DNA of 64,000 bases from Castellaniella sp034674885. GTDB taxonomy: Bacteria; Pseudomonadota; Gammaproteobacteria; Burkholderiales; Burkholderiaceae_B. The position numbers and the translations under genes are program-made. Where the stretch lies: positions 96,642 through 160,641 of the forward strand of contig NZ_JAUCDS010000004.1 of assembly GCF_034674885.1 (NCBI RefSeq), in the 5' to 3' direction. Of this stretch, positions 10,548 to 19,619 are shown piece by piece; the first letter of the stretch is position 1; the number at the start of each line of letters is the position of its first letter. The notes under the pieces are model-generated. The model was not told where the DNA came from and made no database searches. It saw only the letters and a program-made list of their open reading frames with translations.

Positions 10548-11623
10548 GCGATGAGCTCCTCGTTCTGGTAGAAGCAGGTGTGGGGATCGAGCAGCGCCAG
10601 ATGAACCTGGGCGCCGGGCGCAGGCGCCGGCGCGTCCGGTGCGATGTGGGCCTTGAGTTCCCGGTCACCCGCCTGGGCGCTGATCAACTGGCTGGTACCC
10701 ACGTGCTGGACACGCTGCACGACGGCCGTGACGACGCCCGGCCCGGGCTGCGCCAGCACGCGCAGGTATTCGGGGCGGATACCCAGGATCAGGGGTCCCT
10801 CGGGCAGCGCCAGGGATTCGCCCCCGGGCAGCACGTGTTCGCCCAACCACAGAGACCGATCAGCTCGCCGTTCGACCGGCAGCAGGTTCATCCCGGGCGA
10901 ACCGATGAAATGACCCACGAAAGTGTGACGCGGCCGTTCGAACAATTCAGCAGGCGTGCCCTGCTGCACCACCCGGCCGCGCGCCATCACCAGCACCTGA
11001 TCGGCAAAGGTCATGGCCTCGACCTGATCGTGGGTGACGTAGATCAGTGTCAGGCCCAGTTCATGGTGGATCTGCTTGAGCTTGCGGCGCAGTTCCCATT
11101 TCAGGTGGGGATCGATGACCGTCAGGGGTTCGTCGAACAGCACCGCCGACACGTCCGGGCGCACCAGTCCGCGCCCCAGCGAGATTTTCTGTTTGGCGTC
11201 CGCCGCCAGATTGGCGGCCCGCTGGTCCAGCACGGCGGACAGATCCAGCATTTCCGCAATGCGCCCCACGCGTTCACGCACCTGAGCCGACGGCACCTTG
11301 CGGTTGCGCAAGGGAAAGGCCAGGTTCTCGCCCACCGTCATGGTGTCGTAGATCACGGGAAACTGGAACACCTGGGCGATATTGCGCTGCTGCGGCGTGT
11401 CCCGGGTGCGATCCACGCCATCGAAGCACACCGACCCGTGCGACGCCTGGACCAGGCCGGAAATGATGTTCAGCATGGTCGTCTTGCCACAGCCCGACGG
11501 CCCCAGCAAGGCATACGCGCCGCCGTCCTCGAAGGTGATCTTCAGCGGCAGCAGGGCGTAATCCGCATCGGAGCGCGCCACGCGCTGGTAGCTGTGCGCC
11601 AGATCCAGATCAATGCGCGCCAT
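10544..11623 (-). CDS. glpT: Glycerol ABC transporter ATPase GlpT
   Basis: This is the second ATPase of the glycerol importer. The ATG at 11621-11623 is chosen because AGGAGG lies 7 bp upstream; it overlaps the 3' end of glpS by 14 bp and gives 359 aa. Walker A (GPSGCGKTT, residues 41-49), the Q-loop (AQVFQF), Walker B with Glu (AVLFDEP) and the switch His (YVTHDQVEA) are intact. The ABC signature is not LSGGQ but AADAKQK, so this subunit cannot supply a normal signature motif. A C-terminal TOBE/MalK-like domain follows. The name follows the rhizobial glp nomenclature and is not the E. coli GlpT antiporter. Confidence 0.92.
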
Positions 11624-12692
11624 GGTGGGCCTCCTGCGGCGCGCGCACCAGGGATTCGTCTGCGCCGAACACATAAGCCCGGCGGCTGGCAAAGTGCAGC
11701 GTGATGGCCTCGCCCAGGCTGTGATGACTGACACCCGGCACCTGGGCAATCAAATTGCCCACCGGGGTCTGTGCGTGAACATAGGTGGCCGAGCCCGAGA
11801 TTTCCGCCAGTTGCACCTGCCCGTCGATCCGGCAATCCTCGCCCTGATCCCGAAGCGACAGATCGGCGGCCCGCAGGCCAATCGTGACGGCTCCGGCCGG
11901 CACCACCGCACCGCCCGGCAGCAGCGGCGCATCCATGCCCTGGACATGCAGCGCCACGCCGTCGGCCCGGGCCTGGAGGAAGTTCATGGGCGGATCGCTG
12001 AACGCCCGCGCCACCCGCATGGAACTCGGCCGCCGGAAGACATCGATGGTGGGGCCATACTGCAGCAATTCGCCGCGATCGAGCACGGCCGCATATCCGC
12101 CCAGCAGCAGGGCTTCCGCCGGTTCGGTCGTGGCATACACCACGGTCGAGCGGCCCTGGGAAAACATGACCCCGAGTTCTTCGCGCAGATCTTCACGCAA
12201 TTTGTAGTCCAGATTGACCAGCGGTTCGTCCAGCAACATCAGGGGCGCGTCCTTTGCCAGCGCCCGAGCGAGCGCGACCCGCTGCTGCTGGCCGCCGGAC
12301 AGTTCGGCTGGCAGGCGATCCAGGAATTCCTCGATGTGCAGGGTGCGGGCGATGTCCAGCACCCTGGATCGGACGTCGCGCTGCCCGCGCAGGCGCATGG
12401 GAGACGCAATGTTGTCGGCCACTGTCATGGAGGGGTAGTTGATGAACTGCTGATACACCATGGCGACGTTGCGGCGGCGCACCGGCACGCCGGTCACGTC
12501 CTGCCCATCCACGCACACACGCCCGTTCGAGGGGGCGTCCAGGCCTGCCATGATGCGCATCAGGCTGGTCTTGCCTGCGCGCGTAGCCCCCAGCAGCACG
12601 GTGACGGCGGATTCCTGCAGTGCCAGATCCAACGGGTACAGCCAGGTATCCGCGCCCACCTGCTTATCGATCCCTGCCAATTCAAGCAGCAT
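11610..12692 (-). CDS. glpS: Glycerol ABC transporter ATPase GlpS
   Basis: This is the first ATPase of the importer, 360 aa, preceded by a good GAGGAG site. It has the canonical signature LSGGQQQRVALARAL and Walker B (LMLLDEPLVNLD), a Walker A of slightly unusual composition (GATRAGKTS), and lacks the switch histidine: the H-loop reads YATTEPAEA where relatives have VTHDQ. Its defects are complementary to those of GlpT, so the dimer should hold one competent ATP site and one degenerate site. A regulatory TOBE-like domain occupies the C-terminal third. Confidence 0.92.
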   Translation of the reverse strand: MLLELAGIDKQVGADTWLYPLDLALQESAVTVLLGATRAGKTSLMRIMAGLDAPSNGRVCVDGQDVTGVPVRRRNVAMVYQQFINYPSMTVADNIASPMRLRGQRDVRSRVLDIARTLHIEEFLDRLPAELSGGQQQRVALARALAKDAPLMLLDEPLVNLDYKLREDLREELGVMFSQGRSTVVYATTEPAEALLLGGYAAVLDRGELLQYGPTIDVFRRPSSMRVARAFSDPPMNFLQARADGVALHVQGMDAPLLPGGAVVPAGAVTIGLRAADLSLRDQGEDCRIDGQVQLAEISGSATYVHAQTPVGNLIAQVPGVSHHSLGEAITLHFASRRAYVFGADESLVRAPQEAHHGAH

Positions 12693-12825
12693 GGAACGGT
12701 TCTCCTCAAGGTTCTATTTTGAGCATTATTGTTCGCTTTTGATCTATTTGTCGTCCATATAAACCCTAGGATCGGTTCTCTTTGTTTCGTTGTACAGTCA
12801 TTTTGTTCGAACTCCCGTCGAGATC
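12693..12825. promoter_or_regulatory. Divergent glpS / glpR control region with GlpR-like half-sites
   Basis: This is the only control region for the two glycerol operons. Four copies of a T-rich TTGTTCG-like element face the same way: TATTGTTCG 12727-12735, TATTTGTCG 12745-12753, TTTGTTTCG 12781-12789 and TTTTGTTCG 12801-12809. They fall as two pairs with start-to-start spacing of 18 and 20 bp, about two helical turns. TTGTTCG resembles the half-site of known DeoR-family GlpR operators. Binding is an inference; no clear -35/-10 pair could be assigned. Confidence 0.55.
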
Positions 12826-13602
12826 ATGAGTCCCAATCCGCGTCAGATCCGGCTGCTCAAGCACCTGCACATCGCAGGCTCGTCCAGCCTGGATGACCTG
12901 GCCAACCACCTGCAGGTCACGGTCCAGACCGTGCGGCGCGACGTGCAGCGCCTGGCCGAGGCCAACCAGCTGATCCGCTTTCATGGCGGGGCGCGGCTGC
13001 CGGCCTCGACCACGGAAAACATCGCCTACCGCCAACGTGCCCAGCTGCATGCCAACGAAAAACGGCGCATCGCGCAGGCCATCGCACGGGCGATCCCCAA
13101 CGACTGTTCGCTGATGATCAACATCGGCACGACTGCCGAAGCCATCGCCCAGGCCCTGACGGGCCACACGGGGCTGCGCATCATCACCAACAACATCAAC
13201 GTCGCCTATACATTGGGGCATCAGCCCGGTTGCGAGGTCATCCTGGCGGGCGGCAACGTGCGCCCCCGGGACCTGGCCATCGTCGGCGAGGCCACCGTCG
13301 AGTTCATCCGCCAGTTTCGCGTCGACATCGCGCTGATGGGCATCTCCGGCATCGAAGAAGACGGCACGCTGCGCGATTACGACTACCGGGAAGTGAAGGT
13401 GTCGCAGGCCATCATGCAATCGGCCCGCGAGGTCTGGATGGCGACCGACGCCAGCAAATTCCATCGGCCGGCGATGGTGCGAGTGGGCGATCTGGCGCAG
13501 ATCGATCGCCTGTTCACCGACACCCGCCCCCCCGAGCCCTTTCCCGGCCTGCTGAAGGCCGCCGAAGTCGATTGCGTGATTGCACCCGAGGACCCCTCAT
13601 GA
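12826..13602 (+). CDS. glpR: DeoR-family glycerol regulon repressor GlpR
   Basis: The N-terminal DeoR winged helix-turn-helix (SSLDDLANHLQVTVQTVRRD, about residues 17-37) is followed by a sugar-phosphate sensor domain with the DeoR-family motifs INIGTTAEAIAQAL and ITNNINVA. The ligand is presumably glycerol 3-phosphate. I chose the ATG at 12826 (258 aa, normal for GlpR) over an upstream in-frame TTG at 12790. The gene overlaps glpK by 4 bp (ATGA) and faces away from the transporter operon. Confidence 0.93.
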   Translation: MSPNPRQIRLLKHLHIAGSSSLDDLANHLQVTVQTVRRDVQRLAEANQLIRFHGGARLPASTTENIAYRQRAQLHANEKRRIAQAIARAIPNDCSLMINIGTTAEAIAQALTGHTGLRIITNNINVAYTLGHQPGCEVILAGGNVRPRDLAIVGEATVEFIRQFRVDIALMGISGIEEDGTLRDYDYREVKVSQAIMQSAREVWMATDASKFHRPAMVRVGDLAQIDRLFTDTRPPEPFPGLLKAAEVDCVIAPEDPS

Positions 13603-15092
13603 CGTACCTGCTCGCCCTGGACCAGGGCACTTCCAGCACCCGCAGCATCGTGTTCGACCGCCAGGGCCGCATCGTCGGGCTGGCGCAGCGCGAATTCACC
13701 CAGCACTACCCGCAGCCGGGCTGGGTGGAACACGATGCCATGGAGATCTGGCGCACCCAGCAGGACACGATGCACGAGGCCCTGCATCGGGCGGGGGTAT
13801 CCGCCCGCGACATCCGCGCCATCGGCATCACCAACCAGCGCGAAACCACGGTGGTCTGGGACCGCCGCACCGGCGAACCCATCCATCACGCCATCGTCTG
13901 GCAGGACCGGCGCGCCGAGCCCACCTGCGCCGAATTGCGCAACCAGGGCCTGGAGGCCACGATCCTGCAGCGCACGGGACTGCGCATCGATGCCTATTTC
14001 TCGGCGACCAAGCTGAAATGGATCCTGGACCAGGTGCCGGGCGCCCGCGCGCGCGCCCGGGCAGGCGAACTGCTGTTCGGCACAGTCGACAGCTGGCTGA
14101 TCTGGCAACTGACGGGGGGCCGATGCCACCTGACCGACGTCAGCAATGCGGCCCGTACCATGCTGATGGACGTGCACCGCAACGCCTGGGATGCCGATCT
14201 GCTGGACCGCCTGGACATTCCAGCCGCCATGATGCCGCAGATTCAGCCCTCGGCCGCCGATTTCGGCCAGACTGCGCCCGGCATCCTGGACCAGGCCGTG
14301 CCCATCTGCGGCGTGGCCGGTGACCAGCAAAGCGCCCTGTTCGGCCAAGCCTGCTTTCGTCCCGGCATGGCGAAGAACACCTACGGCACGGGCTGTTTCA
14401 TGCTGATGCACACGGGGGAACACTTCCAGGTCTCGCAAAACGGCCTGGTGACGACCAGTGCCGCGCAGGTTGACGCCCGGCCCGCCTACGCCCTGGAAGG
14501 CAGCGTGTTCGTCGGCGGTGCCGTGGTCCAGTGGCTGCGCGATGGTCTGCGCGCCTTCACCCGCAGCAGCGACATCGAGGAAATGGCCCGCAGCGTGCCC
14601 GATTCGGCCGGCGTCATGTTCGTGCCGGCCTTCACGGGGCTGGGCGCCCCCTGGTGGGACCCGCAGGCGCGCGGCACGATCACCGGCCTGACACGGGGCA
14701 CGACGATGGCGCACATCGCTCGCGCCGCACTGGAGAGCATCGCCTACCAGAGCGCCGCCCTGCTGCAGGCCATGAGCCGTGACGCGCAGGCGGCCGGCGC
14801 CGCCGAACTACAGGCGCTGCGGGTCGATGGGGGTGCCTGCGTGAACGACCTGCTGATGCAATTTCAGGCCGATCTGCTGGGCATCCCGGTGCTGCGCCCC
14901 ACCATGGTGGAAACCACGGCCCTGGGGGCGGCCTTCCTGGCCGGCCTGCAGGCCGGCGTCTACGCTGACCTGCAGGAACTGGAATCCCTGTGGCGCGTCG
15001 AGCGCCAGTTCGATCCGGCCATGCCCCGAGACCAGGCGACCGAACGCCTGGCGCAGTGGGATCACGCCATCCGCCAGGCTACGGCGCGCTGA
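13599..15092 (+). CDS. glpK: Glycerol kinase
   Basis: GlpK phosphorylates incoming glycerol with ATP, trapping it and making the GlpD substrate and probable GlpR inducer. The protein is 497 aa, a normal length, and opens with the FGGY-kinase phosphate loop DQGTSSTRSIVFD. Further family blocks are GITNQRETTVVWD, WQDRR, GVAGDQQSALFGQ and YGTGCFMLMHTG. The ATG overlaps the glpR stop, so repressor and kinase are translated together. No glpF facilitator gene is present in the window; uptake is by the ABC importer. Confidence 0.97.
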   Translation: MTYLLALDQGTSSTRSIVFDRQGRIVGLAQREFTQHYPQPGWVEHDAMEIWRTQQDTMHEALHRAGVSARDIRAIGITNQRETTVVWDRRTGEPIHHAIVWQDRRAEPTCAELRNQGLEATILQRTGLRIDAYFSATKLKWILDQVPGARARARAGELLFGTVDSWLIWQLTGGRCHLTDVSNAARTMLMDVHRNAWDADLLDRLDIPAAMMPQIQPSAADFGQTAPGILDQAVPICGVAGDQQSALFGQACFRPGMAKNTYGTGCFMLMHTGEHFQVSQNGLVTTSAAQVDARPAYALEGSVFVGGAVVQWLRDGLRAFTRSSDIEEMARSVPDSAGVMFVPAFTGLGAPWWDPQARGTITGLTRGTTMAHIARAALESIAYQSAALLQAMSRDAQAAGAAELQALRVDGGACVNDLLMQFQADLLGIPVLRPTMVETTALGAAFLAGLQAGVYADLQELESLWRVERQFDPAMPRDQATERLAQWDHAIRQATAR

Positions 15093-15178
15093 CCGCGCCA
15101 ATCCCGATAGAATGATGGTTCAAGCCGCCGCGCACTGCTGGGGCGCAGCGGATTTTTCCAGGCTACCGACCGCCCTCC

Positions 15179-15649
15179 ATGTTCAAGAAAATCATTCTGA
15201 TCGTCGCTGTCTTCATCGTCATCCTGCTGGCGCTCAGCTTCGGCGAGCTGGCCTTCGGCCAGGTCTTCGCCTGGATCTCCAGCCTGACCGGTGTACTGAT
15301 CCGCAACCTCGACGAGCTCTTCACCGTCGTCAGCGCCTACCTGCAGGCGCACACCGGCAAAGTCCTGCTGGCGCTGCTGCTGACCGTACCGGCCAGCCTA
15401 TGGATCCTCGGGTCCCGCCGCGAGTCCCTTGGCCGGCCGACATCCCAGCGGCGCATCGCCATCGTGCTGGCCATCTTCCTGGGCTGGCTGGGCGCACACC
15501 GATTCTTCCTGGGGCAGATCGGCTGGGGCCTGGGCTTTCTGGTGATGGCCTGGATCTTCATACCCCTGGCCGTGGTGCTGGGGCTGATTGACGCCATCCG
15601 CTATCTGTTCATGGACGACGAGACCTTCGCCGCCACGCAATTGCACTGA
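15179..15649 (+). CDS. TM2-domain membrane protein
   Basis: The 156-aa protein has an N-terminal membrane helix, a second helix near residues 62-75, and a C-terminal TM2 domain: two helices around the family signature GWLGAHRFFLGQIGWG (about residues 100-115). TM2 proteins have no firmly known biochemical role. No Shine-Dalgarno sequence is obvious before the ATG. The stop overlaps the start of the next gene (TGATG), so the two are likely co-translated. Confidence 0.8.
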   Translation: MFKKIILIVAVFIVILLALSFGELAFGQVFAWISSLTGVLIRNLDELFTVVSAYLQAHTGKVLLALLLTVPASLWILGSRRESLGRPTSQRRIAIVLAIFLGWLGAHRFFLGQIGWGLGFLVMAWIFIPLAVVLGLIDAIRYLFMDDETFAATQLH

Positions 15650-16404
15650 TGCCGGTCACCGCACCCGCGCACTACCGGCTGCTGGATCTCGGCCTCGACC
15701 CGCTCGGCGGGCCGCTGGCTGACGAGGCGCTGCTGGCGCAGGCTGTCGACTGCCCGGTCGCCTGCCTCTGGCAGGCCCATCAGGGACTGGTCGTGCCGCG
15801 CACCTACGCCGCCCGCCCAGGATTCGCCGAGGCGCAGGCCGCCTTTGCTGCCCAGGGCTGGCCCATCCATGTCCGACAGTCGGGCGGCGGCGTTGTGCCG
15901 CAAGGAACCGGCATCCTGAACTTCAGCCTGGCGCAGGCCTTCGAGGGCCGGCCGCTGGACCATTCCGACCGACTCTACCAGCACCTGTGCAGCCTGATGG
16001 CCACCGCTCTGCTGTTTTTCGGCATCGACGCCCAGGCGCGCGCGGTGGAAGGGTCCTTCTGTGACGGGCGCTACAACCTGGCCGTCGGCACCCCCGCTCG
16101 CAAGATCGCCGGAACGGCGCAGCTCTGGCGGCACATCCCGGCCTCTGCCGCGCATCCGGCAGGTACGGCGGACGGCCGTCACGTCGGCCTGGCGCATGCC
16201 CTGATTTTGCTGCAATGCGACACGGCGACGGCAACCGCCCGGGCCAACGCCCTGGAAGCCGCCCTGGGCAACCCCAGACGGTATGAGGCAGACCGAATCC
16301 TGTCACTCGACACACTCCTGCCCCCGACCGATCGGGCGGGGTTTCCGGCCGCATTCCGCGCGCGCCTGGAAGACGTGCTGCACCACGCGGACGTCCGCCC
16401 CTGA
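15649..16404 (+). CDS. Lipoate-protein ligase A / octanoyltransferase-like protein
   Basis: The 251-aa protein belongs to the biotin/lipoate ligase fold. The substrate-binding signature is present as RQSGGGVVPQGTGILNFSL and the catalytic Lys block as RKIAGTAQ. The PQGTG form is the one seen in stand-alone LplA-like proteins of proteobacteria, not in E. coli LplA, and there is no C-terminal accessory domain. It may attach or transfer lipoyl or octanoyl groups to E2 or GcvH subunits; no such partner is in the window, so the substrate is not known. Confidence 0.78.
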   Translation: MPVTAPAHYRLLDLGLDPLGGPLADEALLAQAVDCPVACLWQAHQGLVVPRTYAARPGFAEAQAAFAAQGWPIHVRQSGGGVVPQGTGILNFSLAQAFEGRPLDHSDRLYQHLCSLMATALLFFGIDAQARAVEGSFCDGRYNLAVGTPARKIAGTAQLWRHIPASAAHPAGTADGRHVGLAHALILLQCDTATATARANALEAALGNPRRYEADRILSLDTLLPPTDRAGFPAAFRARLEDVLHHADVRP

Positions 16405-16516
16405 GAACGCATATCCGGCCTGCCATTTCGCCAGACCCTCCCCATCATTCACCTGGAATGCTGCAGTGCAAGGCGCTAGAATACGGCCTGCTCAACCTAG
16501 CCCTCCTGGAACCACA

Positions 16517-16930
16517 ATGAGAAAAATCGTCCGCGCCAAACTGCACGGCATCCGCGTCACCGGAGCCGACCTGGACTACCACGGATCCATCACGCTGGAT
16601 CCCGACCACTGCGAGGCGGCCGGCATCCTGCCCATGGAGTTCGTGGACATCTGGAACAAGAATTCCGGCGCCCGCATCAGCACCTACGTCATCTACGGCG
16701 AACGCGGTTCGCGCTGCTGCATCCTGAACGGCGCAGCTGCCCGTACCTGCCAGCGTGGCGACGAGGTCATCATCGCGAATTCCGAATACATCCAGGAATC
16801 CGAGCTGGAGCACATCAAGCCCGTGGTGCTGACCTTCCATCCCGACAACAGCGTACGCGAACACCTGGGGTATTCCGTGGGCCGCGACGAGCAGGGCCGC
16901 CTGAGCTTCGAGATCGTGCAATTCGACTGA
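16517..16930 (+). CDS. panD: Aspartate 1-decarboxylase (pyruvoyl type)
   Basis: PanD makes beta-alanine for pantothenate and coenzyme A. The 137-aa proenzyme carries the self-cleavage site Gly23-Ser24 in DYHGSITLD; the new N-terminal serine becomes the pyruvoyl group. The later block ILNGAAARTCQRGD supports the call, and Tyr/Asn catalytic residues are in place. It is about ten residues longer than E. coli PanD, through the C-terminus. It stands alone, without panB or panC nearby. Confidence 0.95.
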   Translation: MRKIVRAKLHGIRVTGADLDYHGSITLDPDHCEAAGILPMEFVDIWNKNSGARISTYVIYGERGSRCCILNGAAARTCQRGDEVIIANSEYIQESELEHIKPVVLTFHPDNSVREHLGYSVGRDEQGRLSFEIVQFD

Positions 16931-17017
16931 AACCGGGCCGGCCGTCGGACCACGTCCGGCAACGTTCTTGCCGATCTGCGGCCGGCCACCTACAATCATT
17001 GACGTTTCGCCTATTTT

Positions 17018-17103
17018 CGAGCCTCGCTAGGGGTGCCGCCACAGCGGCTGAGACAGTCCCTTCGAACCTGATTGAGATCATCCTCGCGCAGGAAAGCAGC
17101 TCG
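17018..17103 (+). ncRNA. TPP (THI-box) riboswitch
   Basis: The conserved core elements are in order: AGGGGTGCC at 17029-17037, CTGAGA at 17048-17053, GAACCTGA at 17064-17071, and the closing GCAGGAAAGC near 17088-17097. The outer stem is CGAGC (17018-17022) with GCTCG (17099-17103). It lies 62 bp ahead of a CytX-type transporter gene, a standard TPP-riboswitch target. Confidence 0.93.
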
Positions 17104-17108
17104 CTACA

Positions 17109-17126
17109 GCGACGGCTTTCCGTCGC
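17109..17126 (+). promoter_or_regulatory. Hairpin between the riboswitch and cytX
   Basis: GCGACGG and CCGTCGC form a perfect 7-bp stem around a CTTT loop. No U-run follows, so it is not a standard terminator. A CCUCCU tract (17137-17142) that could pair with a ribosome-binding sequence follows shortly after. Both may belong to the expression platform; the mechanism is inferred. Confidence 0.5.
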
Positions 17127-17165
17127 GTGCGCCTGCCCTCCTGCCATTAGACAGACAGGCATGCC

Positions 17166-18446
17166 ATGAATCCGCAGTCATCCCCGCTGACCTCCCCATC
17201 CTCCGGCTCGCCGATCGAGCGCGTCTTCGGCTGGCATGACCACATGGCCCTGTGGTTCAGCCTGGGCGTGGGGCTGCTGGTCATCCAGATCGGCGCCTAC
17301 CTGGTGCCCGCGCTGGGCACACGGGCCGCCTTGATCGCGGTGGTGGCCGGGTCCATCCTGGGAGCGGGGCTGCTGGCCTGGGTGGCCCGCATCGGCTGCG
17401 ACAGCGGCCTGTCCAGCGCAGGCTTGATCCACTCGGTCTATGGCCGGGGCTTCGCCCGCCTGCCCGTGCTGCTCAACGTCGTGCAGCTGGTCGGCTGGGC
17501 GACCTTCGAACTGGTCATCATGCGCGACGGCACTCGCGCCATCGGACAACGCGCCCTGGGCCTGGACACCGGCCTGGTGCTGCCCACGCTGTTCTGGGGA
17601 TTCATCGTCCTGCTGCTGCTGCGCGGGTCGATGGTCACGCTGGTCCGGCGCATCGTCAGTCGCGTCGGCCTGCCCCTGGTGGTGCTGTCGCTGATCTGGC
17701 TGACGGTCCAGTTCGGCCTGAAGCTGGATGGCGATGCCTTCCAGAGCCTGTGGCAGCGCATGGGCGATGGCAGCATGAACACTTTCCAGGCCCTGGATCT
17801 GGTCATCGCCATGCCGGTGTCCTGGCTGCCCCTGGTCGCCGACTACGCCCGCCACGGGCGCAGCGGCCAAAGCGCACTGGCGGGAACCTGGCTGGGCTAC
17901 ACCATCGCCAACATCTGGTGCTACGCGCTGGGCGTGCTGGTGATCACGGTCACCGGACCGGACACCGACATGGTCAGCGCCCTGCTGATGGCCCAAGGCG
18001 GCCTGCTCGCCCTGGGCCTGATCCTGATCGACGAACTGGACAACACCTATGGCGACCTGTATTCGGGATCGGTCAGCAGCCACAGCCTGTTGCCGCGCCT
18101 GAGCCTGAAGGCCTGGGGCACCGTGCTGGCCGTGCTGTCGATGGCGTTGGCCATGGTGCTGCCCATGCACTCGCTGGAACCCTTCCTGCTGACGCTCAGT
18201 TCGGTTTTCGTGCCGTTGTTCGGCACGATCCTGGGGCGGCTGGGGCTGCGCGACCTGCCCGCCGCAGAGCCGCAGCGGCTGGTGCATGCCGCCCCGGCCC
18301 TGATCTGGGTGCTGGGTATCGTGTGCTACCATGCGCTGGCCCTGTGGGCGCCGCAATACGGCAGCGCCCTTCCGACGCTGCTGCTGACTTTCGCGCTGGG
18401 AGCGCTGAGCGCCCGGGCACACGCTCGAAGCGCCCAACCCGCCTGA
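17166..18446 (+). CDS. cytX: CytX-type NCS1 transporter, probably for hydroxymethylpyrimidine
   Basis: The 426-aa protein has about twelve membrane segments and the NCS1 (cytosine/purine permease) pattern, including FGWHDHMALWFSLGVGLLV near the start and LPLVADYARHGRS in the middle. CytX proteins import the thiamine pyrimidine precursor; the assignment rests mainly on the TPP riboswitch directly upstream. Cytosine or another nucleobase would be the alternative substrate from family membership alone. The ATG at 17166 has only a weak AGGC before it, consistent with translation being the controlled step. Confidence 0.88.
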   Translation: MNPQSSPLTSPSSGSPIERVFGWHDHMALWFSLGVGLLVIQIGAYLVPALGTRAALIAVVAGSILGAGLLAWVARIGCDSGLSSAGLIHSVYGRGFARLPVLLNVVQLVGWATFELVIMRDGTRAIGQRALGLDTGLVLPTLFWGFIVLLLLRGSMVTLVRRIVSRVGLPLVVLSLIWLTVQFGLKLDGDAFQSLWQRMGDGSMNTFQALDLVIAMPVSWLPLVADYARHGRSGQSALAGTWLGYTIANIWCYALGVLVITVTGPDTDMVSALLMAQGGLLALGLILIDELDNTYGDLYSGSVSSHSLLPRLSLKAWGTVLAVLSMALAMVLPMHSLEPFLLTLSSVFVPLFGTILGRLGLRDLPAAEPQRLVHAAPALIWVLGIVCYHALALWAPQYGSALPTLLLTFALGALSARAHARSAQPA

Positions 18447-18507
18447 CGTCCGAGTCCGGGACAAGCCAGCGGCGACCGTCTCCCCCTTACTTCTTTCGGG
18501 TTCCACA

Positions 18508-19548
18508 ATGCAAATCGGCATGATCGGACTGGGGCGCATGGGCGCCAATATGACAACCCGCCTGCTGCGCGGCGGCCATGACTGCGTGGTGCACGACCGG
18601 GATCACGCGGCCATCGGCCGCCTGGCGGCGCAAGGCGCCGTCGGGGCCACGACCCTGCAGGATCTGGTGGCCGCGCTGGCGGCGCCACGCGCCATCTGGC
18701 TGATGGTTCCGGCCGGCACGGTCGATGCCGTGCTGGCCGAACTGACACCGATGCTGCAGGCCGGCGACATCGTCATCGATGGCGGCAATTCCCACTATCA
18801 CGATGACCTGCGCCGCGCGAAAGCCCTGACTCCCCTGGGCATCCACTATGTGGACGTCGGCACCAGCGGCGGCATCGCCGGCCTGGAGCGCGGCTATTGC
18901 CTGATGGTGGGCGGCGATCAGGCCGTCGAACACCTGACCCCGATCTTCACCACCCTGGCCCCGGGCGCAGGCACGCAGCCGGTCACACCGGGCCGCAATC
19001 CGGGCGCCAGCACGGCGGATCAAGGCTGGTTGCATTGCGGCCCGCACGGCGCCGGCCATTTCGTGAAGATGGTGCACAACGGCATCGAATACGGCATCAT
19101 GGCCGCCTATGCCGAAGGCATGAACATCCTGCGCCATGCCAACATCGGGCACCAGGCGCAAACCGCAACGGCCGAAACGACGCCGCTGCGCCATCCGGAA
19201 CACTATCAGTACGACATGAACCTGCCCGATATCGCCGAACTCTGGCGCCATGGCAGCGTCATCAGTTCCTGGCTGCTGGATCTCACCGCCTCCGCCCTGG
19301 CCGGCAACCCGGCCCTGTCGGGATTCCAGGGGCGCGTGTCCGATTCCGGCGAAGGCCGCTGGACCATCCAGGCCGCCATCGACGAGGCCGTGCCCACGCC
19401 CGTGCTCAGCGCTGCGCTGTACTCGCGCTTTGCCTCGCGCGGCGAGGACGACTTCGCCAACCGGGTGCTGTCGGCCATGCGGCATGCTTTTGGCGGGCAT
19501 GTGGAACTGCCGCACTCTGCAGCAGACAGCGCCGATACCCAGAAATAA
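18508..19548 (+). CDS. gnd: 6-phosphogluconate dehydrogenase, short NAD-type
   Basis: The enzyme oxidatively decarboxylates 6-phosphogluconate to ribulose 5-phosphate. The 346-aa length fits the short, usually NAD-dependent class and not the 468-aa E. coli form. The dinucleotide motif GLGRMG is at residues 7-12; substrate blocks are VDVGTSGGIAGLERGYCLMVGG in two parts and KMVHNGIEYGIMAAYAEG with the catalytic Lys. The gene is alone; its stop codon overlaps the A-run of a terminator serving norB on the other strand. Confidence 0.93.
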   Translation: MQIGMIGLGRMGANMTTRLLRGGHDCVVHDRDHAAIGRLAAQGAVGATTLQDLVAALAAPRAIWLMVPAGTVDAVLAELTPMLQAGDIVIDGGNSHYHDDLRRAKALTPLGIHYVDVGTSGGIAGLERGYCLMVGGDQAVEHLTPIFTTLAPGAGTQPVTPGRNPGASTADQGWLHCGPHGAGHFVKMVHNGIEYGIMAAYAEGMNILRHANIGHQAQTATAETTPLRHPEHYQYDMNLPDIAELWRHGSVISSWLLDLTASALAGNPALSGFQGRVSDSGEGRWTIQAAIDEAVPTPVLSAALYSRFASRGEDDFANRVLSAMRHAFGGHVELPHSAADSADTQK

Positions 19549-19573
19549 AAAACCCACCTCTCTCGAGGTGGGT
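19545..19573 (-). terminator. Intrinsic terminator of norB
   Basis: Read on the minus strand, ACCCACCTC, a GAGA loop and GAGGTGGGT form a 9-bp perfect stem followed by six T. It lies 47 bp past the norB stop and overlaps the gnd stop codon on the other strand. Confidence 0.88.
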
Positions 19574-19578
19574 CCGGT

Positions 19579-19604
19579 CGGGGGCCCGTTTCGGGCGCCC
19601 CTTT
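19579..19604 (+). terminator. Possible weak terminator of gnd
   Basis: A GC-rich imperfect hairpin (GGGGGCCCG, loop TTT, CGGGCGCCCC) is followed by only three T. It is placed correctly for gnd but has a bulge and a short U-tract. Confidence 0.4.
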
Positions 19605-19619
19605 GCAAGACTGAAACGA

